From Chryseobacterium turcicum (lineage in GTDB: Bacteria > Bacteroidota > Bacteroidia > Flavobacteriales > Weeksellaceae): a stretch of DNA of 64,000 bases. The notes under the pieces were generated by a model. That model did not search any database, had not been told where the DNA came from, and saw nothing but the letters and a program-made list of their open reading frames with translations. The position numbers and the translations under genes are program-made. Positions 1-8,374 of the stretch are shown here, piece after piece. The DNA lies in assembly GCF_021010565.1 (NCBI RefSeq), contig NZ_JAJNAY010000001.1, forward strand, positions 1,716,001 through 1,780,000. Reading direction: 5' to 3'. Each line of letters starts with the position of its first letter. Positions within the stretch are counted from its first letter, which is position 1.

Positions 1-84
1 AAAAAAAGACGTCATAGCATCCTGAATTACCAAACGATAGAAGAATTCAACAATCAAAACGAAATTTGTAAAAATGCTGCTTAA
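1..84 (+). CDS. IS3-family transposase, C-terminal fragment (cut by window edge)
   Basis: Frame 1 reads 27 codons to TAA, ending with RRHSILNYQTIEEF followed by a polar tail. The pattern (K)RRHS-x-L-x-Y-x-T-x-x-EF is the usual end of the integrase-type OrfB of IS3/IS150 elements, just after the last catalytic glutamate. Only the tail lies in the window, so whether the element is intact cannot be judged. It marks the left edge of the accessory region. The family call rests on this one motif. Confidence 0.6.
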   Translation, partial: KKRRHSILNYQTIEEFNNQNEICKNAA

Positions 85-190
85 CTTATACTGGAATTTT
101 TATTTGCATATCCAAAGGGTTCTGAATCTTTTTTACAATCATTATTAGAAGCATTTTAACAGCAAATTTTATTAATCAATTAAAAAAAAT

Positions 191-796
191 ATGAAAAAAA
201 TATCATCCATTATTATATTTCTTTTCTTGGTCAATGCTAATTTATATTCTCAAAAAAATGTAAATAAAAGTAATTATACATCTCTGATACAAGAAGAAGT
301 GGGGGATTTGAATCATGATAAAAAGAATGACAGGATTATGGTAGAAATGGATGTGATAGATGAAACCATGCCCGTAAGAGTACAGATATTCCTCTCCCAG
401 CCTGATAAAAAACTTCAACTGGTCGTTTCTTCTACAAAACTTATTGAAAACGAATATCCGGCTGATAAAAATGGGAAGCATAATGATAATGTAATTCCGG
501 ATTTTTTTATTGAAGAAGGTAAATTAATAATGCTCACTGATATTAATAATAGAAAAAGCAGGTATGAATTTAGGCTGAAGCAAAATAATTTTGAATTAAT
601 TAAAATATCACGAGTAATCTGGGATGGAAAAGAGACTACCTCCGAAACAGAAATAGATTTAATAAAAGGAACTAAAACTGAATATAATAGAGACTTTAGC
701 CCAAACAAAAAGAATATAAAGAACACTAAATTAAAGCCAATCAAAACTTTGCCTAAAATACAGGATTTAAGTTTTTCTGATTTAGAACAGTATTAA
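191..796 (+). CDS. Secreted protein of unknown function with a Ca-binding-like DxNxDxxxD loop
   Basis: 201 aa. The first ~20 residues form a signal peptide (hydrophobic IIIFLFLV, cleavage near LYSQ), so the product is exported. A segment near residue 40, GDLNHDKKNDRIMV, resembles the DxNxDxxxD loop of FG-GAP/dockerin-like repeats, followed by short beta-strand-like stretches. No enzyme motif is visible. The C-terminal third is lysine- and asparagine-rich and may be disordered. The start is the ATG before the signal peptide. The stop overlaps the open frame of the downstream effector-like remnant by 16 nt in another frame. It may be an immunity or accessory protein for that remnant, but this rests on position alone. 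Confidence 0.6.
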   Translation: MKKISSIIIFLFLVNANLYSQKNVNKSNYTSLIQEEVGDLNHDKKNDRIMVEMDVIDETMPVRVQIFLSQPDKKLQLVVSSTKLIENEYPADKNGKHNDNVIPDFFIEEGKLIMLTDINNRKSRYEFRLKQNNFELIKISRVIWDGKETTSETEIDLIKGTKTEYNRDFSPNKKNIKNTKLKPIKTLPKIQDLSFSDLEQY

Positions 797-1416
797 ATTA
801 TATTTCGTGGTCTGAATTAAATAAAATTTTTGCTGTAACACATCAGGCTAATTTAGACGCTAGAGGAGACGGAATTAAACGAAGAAATGCTGAAAAAAAG
901 AAGTTAACAGAGAAGTATAATGCTGATTCAGATAAGCTTAATGAAACACAAGCACAGCAGTTAGCCGATTTAAAAAAAGACTATGCTAATATTCGGTGGG
1001 TTTGGCAGTTAATAGGAAGTGATCGACCAGTTTTAAAAAGTACTAGTTTTAATGAAGCTTTAGATACTGGTAGTCCTGAACTGGAGCTTAATTTTGGGGA
1101 TTTTCTGGAAGGAGGAGGTGCAGCATATATAGAACCTTTTTTAGAAGGAAAAACTCCTGTGGGAAGATATCCTCACGGAATTATTGTGAATGCAATCGGT
1201 CAAAAATCAAATATTATTACGGCTGATTGGCGTGATGCGAATGATGAAAAGATTATTGATGTACTAAAATTTGGGTCTACAGTATATCCTAATATTTATA
1301 CAGAAGCTTTATATGGACATAACATCAAAGTTCTACTCAAAGATAAAGACAAACTTATAAGAGTGCTTGTAATCTCACCCTTCTTAGTTACATTTAAAAG
1401 TAGAGTTTTTTGTTAA
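781..1416 (+). pseudogene. Start-less remnant of a probable secreted/T6SS-type effector or carrier protein
   Basis: Frame 1 is open for about 211 codons but has no ATG; the first in-frame alternative start is GTG at 1159, in the middle of the conserved-looking part. It encodes a charged helical stretch (RRNAEKKKLTEKYNAD, then QAQQLADLKKDYANIRW) followed by GKTPVGRYPHGIIV, a SAEWRD-like ITADWRD and STVYPNIYTEALYGHNI. The last block resembles a module I associate with large Bacteroidota effector/PAAR-linked proteins, from memory and not verified. The sense of the protein is lost after LLKDKDKLIR (about 1365), where a short unrelated tail reaches the stop. Both ends therefore look broken. Confidence 0.5.
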
Positions 1417-1592
1417 TAATTTATTGTTGTTGTAAAAATTTTGTTGGAATGTGGGAAACTCATTTGCGTTATTTTGATTGAGTTTTCCATATTTCAATAA
1501 AAAGTCTCTGGGAGTGAGGTGTAATTTTCCCCCAGAACAGTTCAAATCATCAGTTAAGAAAATCCCATATAATGTTAATAATTTATAAAGTA

Positions 1593-2231
1593 ATGAGAAA
1601 AATTGTAATTATTTTTATTCTTCCGTTCTTAGTATGCTGCAATCAGGCAAACAAAATGGAAAAAAAAGTTCTTTCAGATTTAGAAAAAAATCTAAATAAA
1701 AGTAAAGGTCTTCCAATTGATTCAATTAAAATAGATATTACTTCTGATAATATACCAGACTATTTAATTTTCGATGAGATGGATAATAATAGTCCGGTGT
1801 TAATCTTCGATGGGAAGACGGGTGTTGAAATTAAAAATAACAATAAATTCACAAGTCAAGATTTTTCTGTAGAGGAGTTAAACATTGATTGCAAAAATCC
1901 TCGCAAAGCATTACGTTTAATAAGTAATAGAAAAGTTGGGCTAGAGCTAAGCATTTTACAATATAATTCTACAACTAACAGTATGGATCTAGTATTTAAT
2001 TATCCTATTTTAATTTTAGAATTTGATAACAATGTTGAAAAAATAAAAGATGCAAATTATATCGACTTAATTTATTCAGATAAAAAATGTTTTGATACAA
2101 TTAAAATTTCGAAAGGAAAATTTCTTAATTATGAGGGAGAAGCCCCTATAGTCAAACCTTTATCGCAAGAAAAAATTGAACTCTTTATTTATAACATTAA
2201 CAAAAATAAATTTGAAAAAATTGCTTTTTAA
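1593..2231 (+). CDS. Lipoprotein of unknown function
   Basis: 212 aa from the ATG of MRKIVIIFILPFLVCC; an ATG 21 nt upstream is possible but would put extra residues before the signal peptide. The hydrophobic segment ends in a lipobox-like LVCC, so lipidation and outer-membrane or periplasmic location are likely. The mature part includes IKIDITSDNIPDYLIFDEMDN and VLIFDGKTG, which look like beta strands with a DxxxDxxPD-type loop similar to VCBS/FG-GAP repeats. No catalytic motif is seen. It lies in a run of small exported proteins and has very AT-rich codon usage. Confidence 0.6.
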   Translation: MRKIVIIFILPFLVCCNQANKMEKKVLSDLEKNLNKSKGLPIDSIKIDITSDNIPDYLIFDEMDNNSPVLIFDGKTGVEIKNNNKFTSQDFSVEELNIDCKNPRKALRLISNRKVGLELSILQYNSTTNSMDLVFNYPILILEFDNNVEKIKDANYIDLIYSDKKCFDTIKISKGKFLNYEGEAPIVKPLSQEKIELFIYNINKNKFEKIAF

Positions 2232-2451
2232 AATATATAAACAATTTGCAGTTTTAGCAATATACAAAAATGAACTGCCAACTTTTTACGATAAAATTTT
2301 TGATAGTGAATTTTTGGATTTAACTAAATTTCGGGATAAAAACTCTCAAATAAAATTTAAAGAATTAAATGTCTCACCCTCAAAAAAAGATAAAGACTTT
2401 TATAAAAATACAATCAACGAAATAAAAAGCTCAAGCCCCAGACTTTTTTAA
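2176..2451 (+). CDS. Doubtful ORF, possibly a remnant
   Basis: 91 codons overlapping the end of the preceding lipoprotein gene by 56 nt. Only the part after 2232 is free of overlap; it reads FAVLAIYKNELPTFYDKIFDSEF then KFKELNVSPSKKDKDFY, a composition compatible with real protein. The ATG lies inside the upstream gene, so the natural start is unclear. It could be the tail of a gene that lost its 5' end. No family is recognised. Confidence 0.22.
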   Translation: MNSLFITLTKINLKKLLFKIYKQFAVLAIYKNELPTFYDKIFDSEFLDLTKFRDKNSQIKFKELNVSPSKKDKDFYKNTINEIKSSSPRLF

Positions 2452-2593
2452 TGACTGTTGCATTTATTACTTGAATCTAAGATGTACTAAATTGTAATTT
2501 TATAAAAATATTAAATTTGACTTTTTTGATTTGATAAAATCTGGAATATAATTGCATAAATTAAAAACATACAAAATTGTGTTGAATAAGTAA

Positions 2594-2884
2594 TTGACTT
2601 TTTATTATATTTACAAAAAATGCAAAAAATTGAAAATAGTTTCTTTTATTCTCACAATTCTTACCGGATTTGTTCTGATTTTAGCACTAAAATTGCTGGA
2701 TAGTTTTTATCTAATATTATTTATATTTACCACTTTTGCAATATCCGGACTTTTAATCACTTTAAAATATAGGGAAAAGTCAAAAATGCGTGAGCTGGGA
2801 TTGGGCTTATTATTTGGCTCTTTAACTTCTATAATCCTGACAATATTATTTTTAATATGGCTATCTTATAATTTTCCACAATAA
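2594..2884 (+). CDS. Small membrane protein, three predicted helices
   Basis: 96 aa using a TTG start; no ATG lies upstream in frame, and the first internal ATG would remove two helices. Hydrophobic segments are near residues 16-33 (VSFILTILTGFVLILALK), 38-55 (YLILFIFTTFAISGLLI) and 70-90 (GLLFGSLTSIILTILFLIW), with positive residues between them. No family is recognised. The gap to the next membrane/lipocalin-like gene is 6 nt, which suggests one transcript. Confidence 0.5.
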   Translation: MTFYYIYKKCKKLKIVSFILTILTGFVLILALKLLDSFYLILFIFTTFAISGLLITLKYREKSKMRELGLGLLFGSLTSIILTILFLIWLSYNFPQ

Positions 2885-2890
2885 AAAAAT

Positions 2891-3424
2891 ATGCTGGAAA
2901 GTCTACTATTCATACTTCTAATCTTAATGAGTGGGTTATTTATAATCATTGCTTTAATTGTAATGTTTATAGCGTTTATTAAAAAATCGTCTGCATTAAA
3001 AAAAACAGCTCTTAAAATTATCGTTATCCCTTTTTTGTGTTGGGGATTAATTGCTGTTTGGTATTTAATAACCTTGCCGTCAATCAATAAGAGTGAAATG
3101 GAAAATTTTGCTGGAACTTACACTTTAAATTCATCTGATAGTGAATCGTTAAAATCAAGCAAAAGTAGAATAAATCAAGCTAAATTAATCTTATTTGATG
3201 ATGGAACCTATCTATTTGAGGGGCGTGAAAAGATAGGATTAAAAAATCAAGGAACTTGGAAAACTGGAGGTAATGATGGATTGTTTGAATTCTATGACAA
3301 AAACGGCAATTTATCTCAATGGGCAAGCCCTTATGATAAGGATGACAATTATAGTTTATCAATTGAGTGTCAAAATGGGCAAGATTCTGAAACCATATTA
3401 TTTGTAAAATCTAAATTTGAATAA
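2891..3424 (+). CDS. Membrane-anchored lipocalin-like protein
   Basis: 177 aa. Two transmembrane helices occupy residues ~5-30 and ~38-58. They are followed by a soluble domain opening with NFAGTYTLNSSDSES and containing GTYLFEGREKIGLKNQGTWKTGGN, a G-x-W pattern typical of small lipocalin-like beta-barrels in Bacteroidota. The domain probably faces the periplasm. It follows a small membrane protein by 6 nt and is probably co-transcribed. The ligand cannot be guessed. The fold assignment is by pattern only. Confidence 0.55.
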   Translation: MLESLLFILLILMSGLFIIIALIVMFIAFIKKSSALKKTALKIIVIPFLCWGLIAVWYLITLPSINKSEMENFAGTYTLNSSDSESLKSSKSRINQAKLILFDDGTYLFEGREKIGLKNQGTWKTGGNDGLFEFYDKNGNLSQWASPYDKDDNYSLSIECQNGQDSETILFVKSKFE

Positions 3425-3476
3425 TAGATTTTACTTTGGTATTAATAATTAGATTAGAAAACGCTTTAATTATTCT

Positions 3477-3728
3477 ATGAAACAACTAAAACTAATAACC
3501 CGAATTCTAATAATAACATTCGTTATTCTATTTTCATTATCATTCTTAGCTATGATCATTGTATGTATTGCTATGATGGCTTCTTATTGGGGGAACACAA
3601 TGGGAAATGAAGCTTCCGGTTTTTTTAATGCAGCGCTCTTGCTAACATTGTTTATTGGGGTAATTACTTTTATTTTATGGACAATCTTCCTTAAGCAAAG
3701 GAAAAAAAAAACGATACGAAATAACTAA
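3477..3728 (+). CDS. Small two-helix membrane protein
   Basis: 83 aa with two hydrophobic segments (residues ~9-33 and ~53-75) and a C-terminal KQRKKKTIRNN tail that should sit in the cytoplasm. The GNTMGNEASGFFNA loop would then be periplasmic. No family is recognised. The next gene starts 12 nt downstream, so the two are probably co-expressed. Confidence 0.55.
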   Translation: MKQLKLITRILIITFVILFSLSFLAMIIVCIAMMASYWGNTMGNEASGFFNAALLLTLFIGVITFILWTIFLKQRKKKTIRNN

Positions 3729-3739
3729 CTAATACGACA

Positions 3740-4213
3740 ATGAAAATCATTATTTCTTCTTTATTCATGATAGTCACCATTCTATTCTTTCCGAAACAGG
3801 AAATAAAGAAAGATATTTCCGGAACCTGGAAACTGAATCTTTATACAATGGATTCCGATACAATTTATTATGAAAATCATGAAAAATATACTGTTAATTA
3901 CTTTGAAAAAACTTTAGGACACCTTAAAAGTCTTGATGAAAAGAAAAAAATAGCTGAAAAATTATATAATCAATTCAAAACCGCTGAACTTCACATCAAT
4001 AAAAACACCATTACTTCATATAAATTTGATGGTAATCAATCAAAAATAGAATTAAAATATAAAATGGTAGGTGAAAATATAATTCTTGATGAGAAGTCAA
4101 ACCAAAAATATAAATACAGAGTAGATTATAATCAGGAAAAAGATATATTAACTGTAGATCTTGGAGGCTCTGAAATGAATGTGATTACCAGATATTCGAG
4201 GATAAAAAATTAG
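3740..4213 (+). CDS. Secreted lipocalin-like protein
   Basis: 157 aa. An N-terminal hydrophobic stretch (IIISSLFMIVTILFF) acts as signal peptide or anchor. The mature part opens with KKDISGTWKLNLYTMDSDT, the G-x-W start of lipocalin-like domains, and continues with alternating strands (ITSYKFDGNQSKIELKYK) ending in DVLTVDLGG-like and RYSRIKN segments. This resembles the soluble domain of the gene two places upstream, so the cluster may hold duplicated or related exported proteins. Function unknown. Confidence 0.55.
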   Translation: MKIIISSLFMIVTILFFPKQEIKKDISGTWKLNLYTMDSDTIYYENHEKYTVNYFEKTLGHLKSLDEKKKIAEKLYNQFKTAELHINKNTITSYKFDGNQSKIELKYKMVGENIILDEKSNQKYKYRVDYNQEKDILTVDLGGSEMNVITRYSRIKN

Positions 4214-4330
4214 ACAACAACTTTTTAAAAGTAAAATATGAATCGAAAGGATACAGTGAAGATTAAGATGTAAATTTTAGATCAATTTTGGAAATTACTG
4301 TCTCTAAAAAAAAAAAATAGAAAAAAAAAA

Positions 4331-5044
4331 ATGACTGTATTTTCGTATCATATCGTAAAACTACCTTTAACTTCGGCACTCAGAATTATATTTTTTCCTG
4401 TTAATTCAAAACAAATAAGTGGATTGATTTATGCGGAAACAATGTCTGCTATGATTTTAGGATCGCCTATTTTTACTGTGTCCAGAATTTTCAGCAGAAA
4501 TATTGTAATTTTTGCTCAATGGGAGAATGAAAGTTATCTAAATGATTTTTTACAATCAAATTTAAAAGGAAGAAAAATAGCAAAAGGCTACCATATCAGA
4601 TTAAAGTTTCTACGACAATGGGGAAGGATTTCAGGGTTTCAAATTCCCGATAAAGAACTAAATACACAAAACGAAAATATCCCTGTAGTTGCTGTCACTA
4701 TCGCCCGAATGAGATATAGGCAGATCCCAAGATTTCTTCGTTGGGGAAGACCGGTTGAAAAACAAGTTCGGGAAGATAACGGCACGACCTTATCTTTGGC
4801 ATCTATTCAATATCCAAATATTATTTCTACCTTTTCCATCTGGAAAACTCAAAAGGCGATGACAGATATGGTACATGGTCACAGTAAAATGCCACAACCC
4901 AAAAGACATATCAATGCAATGAAAGAACGTGATAAAAAAGATTTTCACTTCGAATTTACGACATTACGTTTTAAGCCATTAGCAGAATTTGGTGAGTGGC
5001 AAAATAAGTCGGATTATATTCCAGATAAAGCTGAAATGTCCTAA
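4331..5044 (+). CDS. CrtA-like (spheroidene monooxygenase-type) protein
   Basis: 237 aa, no signal peptide. It resembles the CrtA/spheroidene monooxygenase family: an N-terminal FSYHIVKLP, FFPVNSKQISGLIYAETMSAM, then IPVVAVTIARMRYRQIPRFLRW with W-G-R-P, and a C-terminal block FTTLRFKPLAEFGEWQNK. In purple bacteria CrtA is a haem-dependent carotenoid ketolase; many bacterial homologues have no linked carotenoid genes and no known substrate. No carotenoid genes are visible here. The start lies just after an A-rich leader (two runs of 10 or more A). Family call moderate, substrate unknown. Confidence 0.5.
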   Translation: MTVFSYHIVKLPLTSALRIIFFPVNSKQISGLIYAETMSAMILGSPIFTVSRIFSRNIVIFAQWENESYLNDFLQSNLKGRKIAKGYHIRLKFLRQWGRISGFQIPDKELNTQNENIPVVAVTIARMRYRQIPRFLRWGRPVEKQVREDNGTTLSLASIQYPNIISTFSIWKTQKAMTDMVHGHSKMPQPKRHINAMKERDKKDFHFEFTTLRFKPLAEFGEWQNKSDYIPDKAEMS

Positions 5045-5108
5045 ATTGGCTTAATCAGGAAAGCAGTTATTATTTGCCAGACAAAAATAAACTAATCAAC
5101 TAATCATC

Positions 5109-6131
5109 ATGAATATCTTCAATTTTAAATCAAAATTCCTTATAATAATTTTATCATTTTTACTTTTTAATAATTTTTATAGCCAGGACTTATTAGATAG
5201 AGTTCACAGTGATTCAAAATTAGTTAGTAAACTAAAGGATGGTTATCGTGCATTTCACATCAATAATGTCATTACTGAACAGAAAGAAATGATCAATTTG
5301 ATGATCGATGATGTAACGGATAAAGAATTAAAAACTTTGCTCGGAGATTATATTCAAGTCTGCGACAGTTTAAAAAAGAGTCACTTTAAAAATGATACTC
5401 TCAAGACTTATATTTCCGATTATTTAACATTGACAAAACAGAGTTACAATATTTCCAAGAATAAAGGTTTTAATTCACCTGAATTTAAAAAGGATTTTGA
5501 AAAATATAAAGTATTCAGTGATAAATATATGGGTTATTTGTACTCAGCTTTTGCAACTAATAATTTTATTAGCATGAATGAGGAAACGTATTGGAAAACG
5601 ATTGACAAGAAGAACTATATTAAATCGACTGAATATGAAACATACAAAAAATTAAAGATAACAAACTTAAAAGAGACTTTGGTTTTACTTGAAAAAATTT
5701 CAAAACAGACAACGGACTTTCAGGAATATTCCATTTATCAAATTGAACTTGCCGACCAGTATGTAAAACACGCTGAAAGTTTGGATGAAAACTCAATTGA
5801 TAAAGCAATTGAAATCTACAAATCGATTATAGACAAAAGAAAATACAGCATTTATCTATTTGAAGCCTGGCTGAAATGGCGAATTGTTACCCAGCAGTTT
5901 GTCTATGGAATTTCAAAAACATCTGATATTCCGAATCATACATATGATAAAGTGAGAGAACAGGCTGCGTTGATCGTTCTTGATTACGTCAATACACACA
6001 GCAACGACGAAATGGCAATCAATGAGTTTCTTTTATTAGCAACACACGATATTGTAAAACGTTTTGGAGAATATCCTTATGGAAACCAAAACACTGTAGA
6101 ATACCACCAAACATTTGATGAAGAAAAATAA
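5109..6131 (+). CDS. Secreted helical (TPR-like) protein of unknown function
   Basis: 340 aa with a signal peptide (FLIIILSFLLFNNFYSQ). The mature protein is rich in amphipathic helices such as KDGYRAFHINNVITEQKEM and QEYSIYQIELADQYVKHAES, then SIDKAIEIYKSIID and KYSIYLFEAWLKWRI, which look like TPR/SEL-type hairpins. No catalytic motif is seen. It probably acts in the periplasm as a scaffold or binding protein, which is inference. It closes a rightward run of small exported genes and is followed by a repeat-filled gap. Confidence 0.5.
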   Translation: MNIFNFKSKFLIIILSFLLFNNFYSQDLLDRVHSDSKLVSKLKDGYRAFHINNVITEQKEMINLMIDDVTDKELKTLLGDYIQVCDSLKKSHFKNDTLKTYISDYLTLTKQSYNISKNKGFNSPEFKKDFEKYKVFSDKYMGYLYSAFATNNFISMNEETYWKTIDKKNYIKSTEYETYKKLKITNLKETLVLLEKISKQTTDFQEYSIYQIELADQYVKHAESLDENSIDKAIEIYKSIIDKRKYSIYLFEAWLKWRIVTQQFVYGISKTSDIPNHTYDKVREQAALIVLDYVNTHSNDEMAINEFLLLATHDIVKRFGEYPYGNQNTVEYHQTFDEEK

Positions 6132-6169
6132 ACTTTAATATTCATTAGAATCATTTTTTTAAAGAACAG

Positions 6170-6505
6170 TTAGAATGTTTAAATTTAAATGGAAATAATT
6201 TATCTCGCAGATTTTGCAGATTAAGCATATTGATTCCTCTATTTTTAATCTGCTAAATCTGCTAGAATTATATAAAAAATGATTGAAAAAAATCAAAAAC
6301 CAATCATACAGAATTTAAATTAATAAAACTTAATATGAATATCTGTAATTAGTAATAAGTTAGTTTTTAACAGCATATTTGTCTTTCCGTAGGAATCTAA
6401 GATACTTTATATTTAATATGTTGAGATTCCTCCGGAAAGACAAAGTAACTGCTGATTTCTAATACTATAATTAAAAACGGACATTCGTAAACTTAAACAG
6501 GCTCT
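6170..6505. repeat. MITE-like element, copy 1 (interrupted)
   Basis: Non-coding. It matches the element at 48433-48616: shared blocks include TGGAAATAATTTATC, TTTTTAATCTGCTAAATCTG and AGAATTATATAAAAAA near-identically. The right end is AAACTTAAACAGGCTCT, identical to the right end of copy 2. The left end (AGAATGTTTAAATTT) is a decayed form of the other arm. A 155-bp segment interrupts it nine bases before its right end. No transposase lies inside, so it would move, if at all, only in trans. Confidence 0.7.
6334..6488. repeat. Palindromic insertion nested in the MITE-like element
   Basis: 155 bp flanked on both sides by AAACTTAA, which looks like an 8-bp target-site duplication. Removing the insert and one copy restores the exact sequence found in copy 2 (ATAAAACTTAAACAGGCTCT). 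The insert is a large imperfect palindrome: TTTGTCTTTCCGTAGGAATCT pairs with AGATTCCTCCGGAAAGACAAA around an AT-rich loop. Its ends are weakly inverted (ATGAATATCTGT against ACGAATGTCCGT). It may be a separate small mobile or REP-type element; it could also act as a terminator hairpin. Confidence 0.6.
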
Positions 6506-6538
6506 TACTTTAAAAAATTAAATTACCATTAAATATTT

Positions 6539-7084
6539 ATGAAATCTTCATTCAAATTACTGTCAATTCTGATTCTGTATTTATCATTTTCTCCTGCAAT
6601 TAATGCTCAGGAATTGCCGTTTTACGATTTTGACCAAGTTGATTATTATTCGATAGACATTAGTGAAAAGGATATTTCCAACATAGAATATCAGAGAAAG
6701 AAAAACTCATATGAGTATAAAAAAATAAGTAAAAAAAATGCTTTGTTTTTATCAATATTAAGAAATAACTATCCTGAAACAATAGAAGAGAATTTTCCCG
6801 AAAAACTGATAAACTATGGTTTTAAGAAAAATGATATCGATAAAAAACGATACCCCGAAATAAATACTATTTTCAGCGAAAAGCCATGTAATGACGATTT
6901 AGGAAGTTTTTGCATTCCTACATTTAGAGATGTTTTCATTTTCAGGAAAAAAGATAAAATTGTAGGAATCGCCAAGATATGTTATAGCTGTCATCTTGCA
7001 ACAATAATAGGAACTGAAAAAAGTATCAGGAATTTTGGAAGTTGCGGAGATTTTGTCAAGCTTGAAAAAATAATGGGGAAATAG
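6539..7084 (+). CDS. Secreted protein of unknown function, cysteine-containing C-terminus
   Basis: 181 aa with signal peptide (LLSILILYLSFSPAINAQ). The N-terminal half is lysine-rich and charged (DISNIEYQRKKNSYEYKKISKK). The C-terminal half carries five cysteines in CNDDLGSFC, ICYSCH and GSCGDF, with a short beta-rich block PTFRDVFIFRKKDKIVGIAKIC. Disulfide formation in the periplasm or a metal site is plausible, but the CxxCH is not preceded by other cytochrome features. I do not recognise a named family. Confidence 0.5.
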   Translation: MKSSFKLLSILILYLSFSPAINAQELPFYDFDQVDYYSIDISEKDISNIEYQRKKNSYEYKKISKKNALFLSILRNNYPETIEENFPEKLINYGFKKNDIDKKRYPEINTIFSEKPCNDDLGSFCIPTFRDVFIFRKKDKIVGIAKICYSCHLATIIGTEKSIRNFGSCGDFVKLEKIMGK

Positions 7085-7134
7085 GTGTAATTTACCTTCT
7101 GTTTTAAATTTTAGAATAAATTAAATACAATACA

Positions 7135-7437
7135 ATGAATCTAAAAAGAATTAACACTTTCATTTTACGCCTATTAATTGGTCTTTGTATTTTGACCCTT
7201 ATTGGTCTTTTAAATTTTGGTCACGGGCTTGGAAACATTATTTATTTCCCTCCGATTATTTTGGCAACTGTTGCACATATTTTAATCACAAGGAGACTTA
7301 ACAAGAAAAATAATGATAAATATTGGTTTCCACTTATTCTGATAAACTCCATTATTTGTTTGAGTATAATTTATTACGCAACATTGGGTAGAGGGGGAGA
7401 ATTTAACTGGGATGGAAGAATATTTTTTATAAAATAA
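7135..7437 (+). CDS. Small membrane protein, three helices
   Basis: 100 aa. Hydrophobic segments at ~8-28 (TFILRLLIGLCILTLIGLL), ~34-50 (IIYFPPIILATVAHILI) and ~64-83 (WFPLILINSIICLSIIYYA). A short polar GRGGEFNWDGR tail follows. There is no signature of a known transporter or enzyme. It lies 50 bp after the preceding secreted-protein gene. Confidence 0.5.
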   Translation: MNLKRINTFILRLLIGLCILTLIGLLNFGHGLGNIIYFPPIILATVAHILITRRLNKKNNDKYWFPLILINSIICLSIIYYATLGRGGEFNWDGRIFFIK

Positions 7438-7696
7438 AACTCCTTTTTTACGCCATAACAACCGTAAGAATACAAAGAGAAAAAACATCCGAGAATTAAT
7501 TTTATAATACTTGTCATTTCATTTTTAAAAATTAAGTAATATTTGATGACTGAAAGATTTTTTTAACAATATTTTTCATTGAAAAGCTGTGAAATTTCAT
7601 TGAAAAGTTATTTAATTTCATATTTTTTGTAAGTTTACTTTATTAAAACTAATACCAATAAAGTAAATCTGTGATTTATTGAAAACTGTGAAAATA

Positions 7697-8286
7697 ATGA
7701 GAAAAAAGTCACTTCTATATTTCCCTTTATTCCTGATTTTATTTCAAAGCTGCACAACATCTTCCAACAAAGCTTTAAAGAATGATTTAGAAAAAATGAC
7801 TCAGGAAAACTATATTCAACTGAATGGAATTTATTATAATCATCCGAAACAAGTTTACGGCAAAAATAAAAAAGGATGATTTCGGAAGGCGAATTGCGTA
7901 CAAAAAATATCTATGCAATTTTAAATTTTAGACCTTATACATTTGATTCCATCGCAATGTTTGAAAATGAAGAAAAAATTGAGCTCATATTTTTAAATAA
8001 TCAAAAATTAAAATTAAATCATATTGTTAACGGAAAGGTAATAGCATCCCCGATCTTGAATGGGAAAATAAAAAAAGGATTTTTCTGTTTAGAACAAAAA
8101 AATTCAAATTCTTGGGGAATTCCGGTATTACATGGTGGTTATAATAGGCATAATCGTAAAATTGGAATTTCAAAGCAAGGTAATTTAATTGTTGATTTGG
8201 AATTTGAGGCATCTGGCTCATTTCTCTTATTTTTTTCTCATGGTTTTCAGGATATAACAACTTATGAAGTTGAAAAGATAAAATAA
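7697..8286 (+). pseudogene. Lipoprotein gene split by a frameshift at an A-tract
   Basis: The 5' part (from ATG of MRKKSLLYF) has a lipobox FQSCTT and runs to LNGIYYNHPKQVYGKNKKG, then TGA at 7877. The other frame continues without a gap through TKNIYAILNFRPYTFDS, LNGKIKKGFFCLEQK and HNRKIGISKQGNLIVDL to 8286. Together the parts resemble one exported protein of about 195 aa with an NGIYYN ... LKGKIKNGYF ... KIGI layout I recall from Bacteroidota. The switch lies at AAATAAAAAAGG. An alternative is two coupled genes, since the second ATG overlaps the TGA as ATGA. The second part has no signal peptide, which favours a frameshift. Confidence 0.5.
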
Positions 8287-8374
8287 CTGCCAGTCACAAA
8301 TCGATAAGTGATCTTCTCTCATTTAGTAAAAAAATATATGGGTTAATTTCACATCAATGTAAAAGCTAAAAAGG

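Noticed and set aside
5620..5808. Short minus-strand ORFs in the 5-6 kb region
   Set aside because: They are shadows of the long secreted-protein gene with no features of their own.
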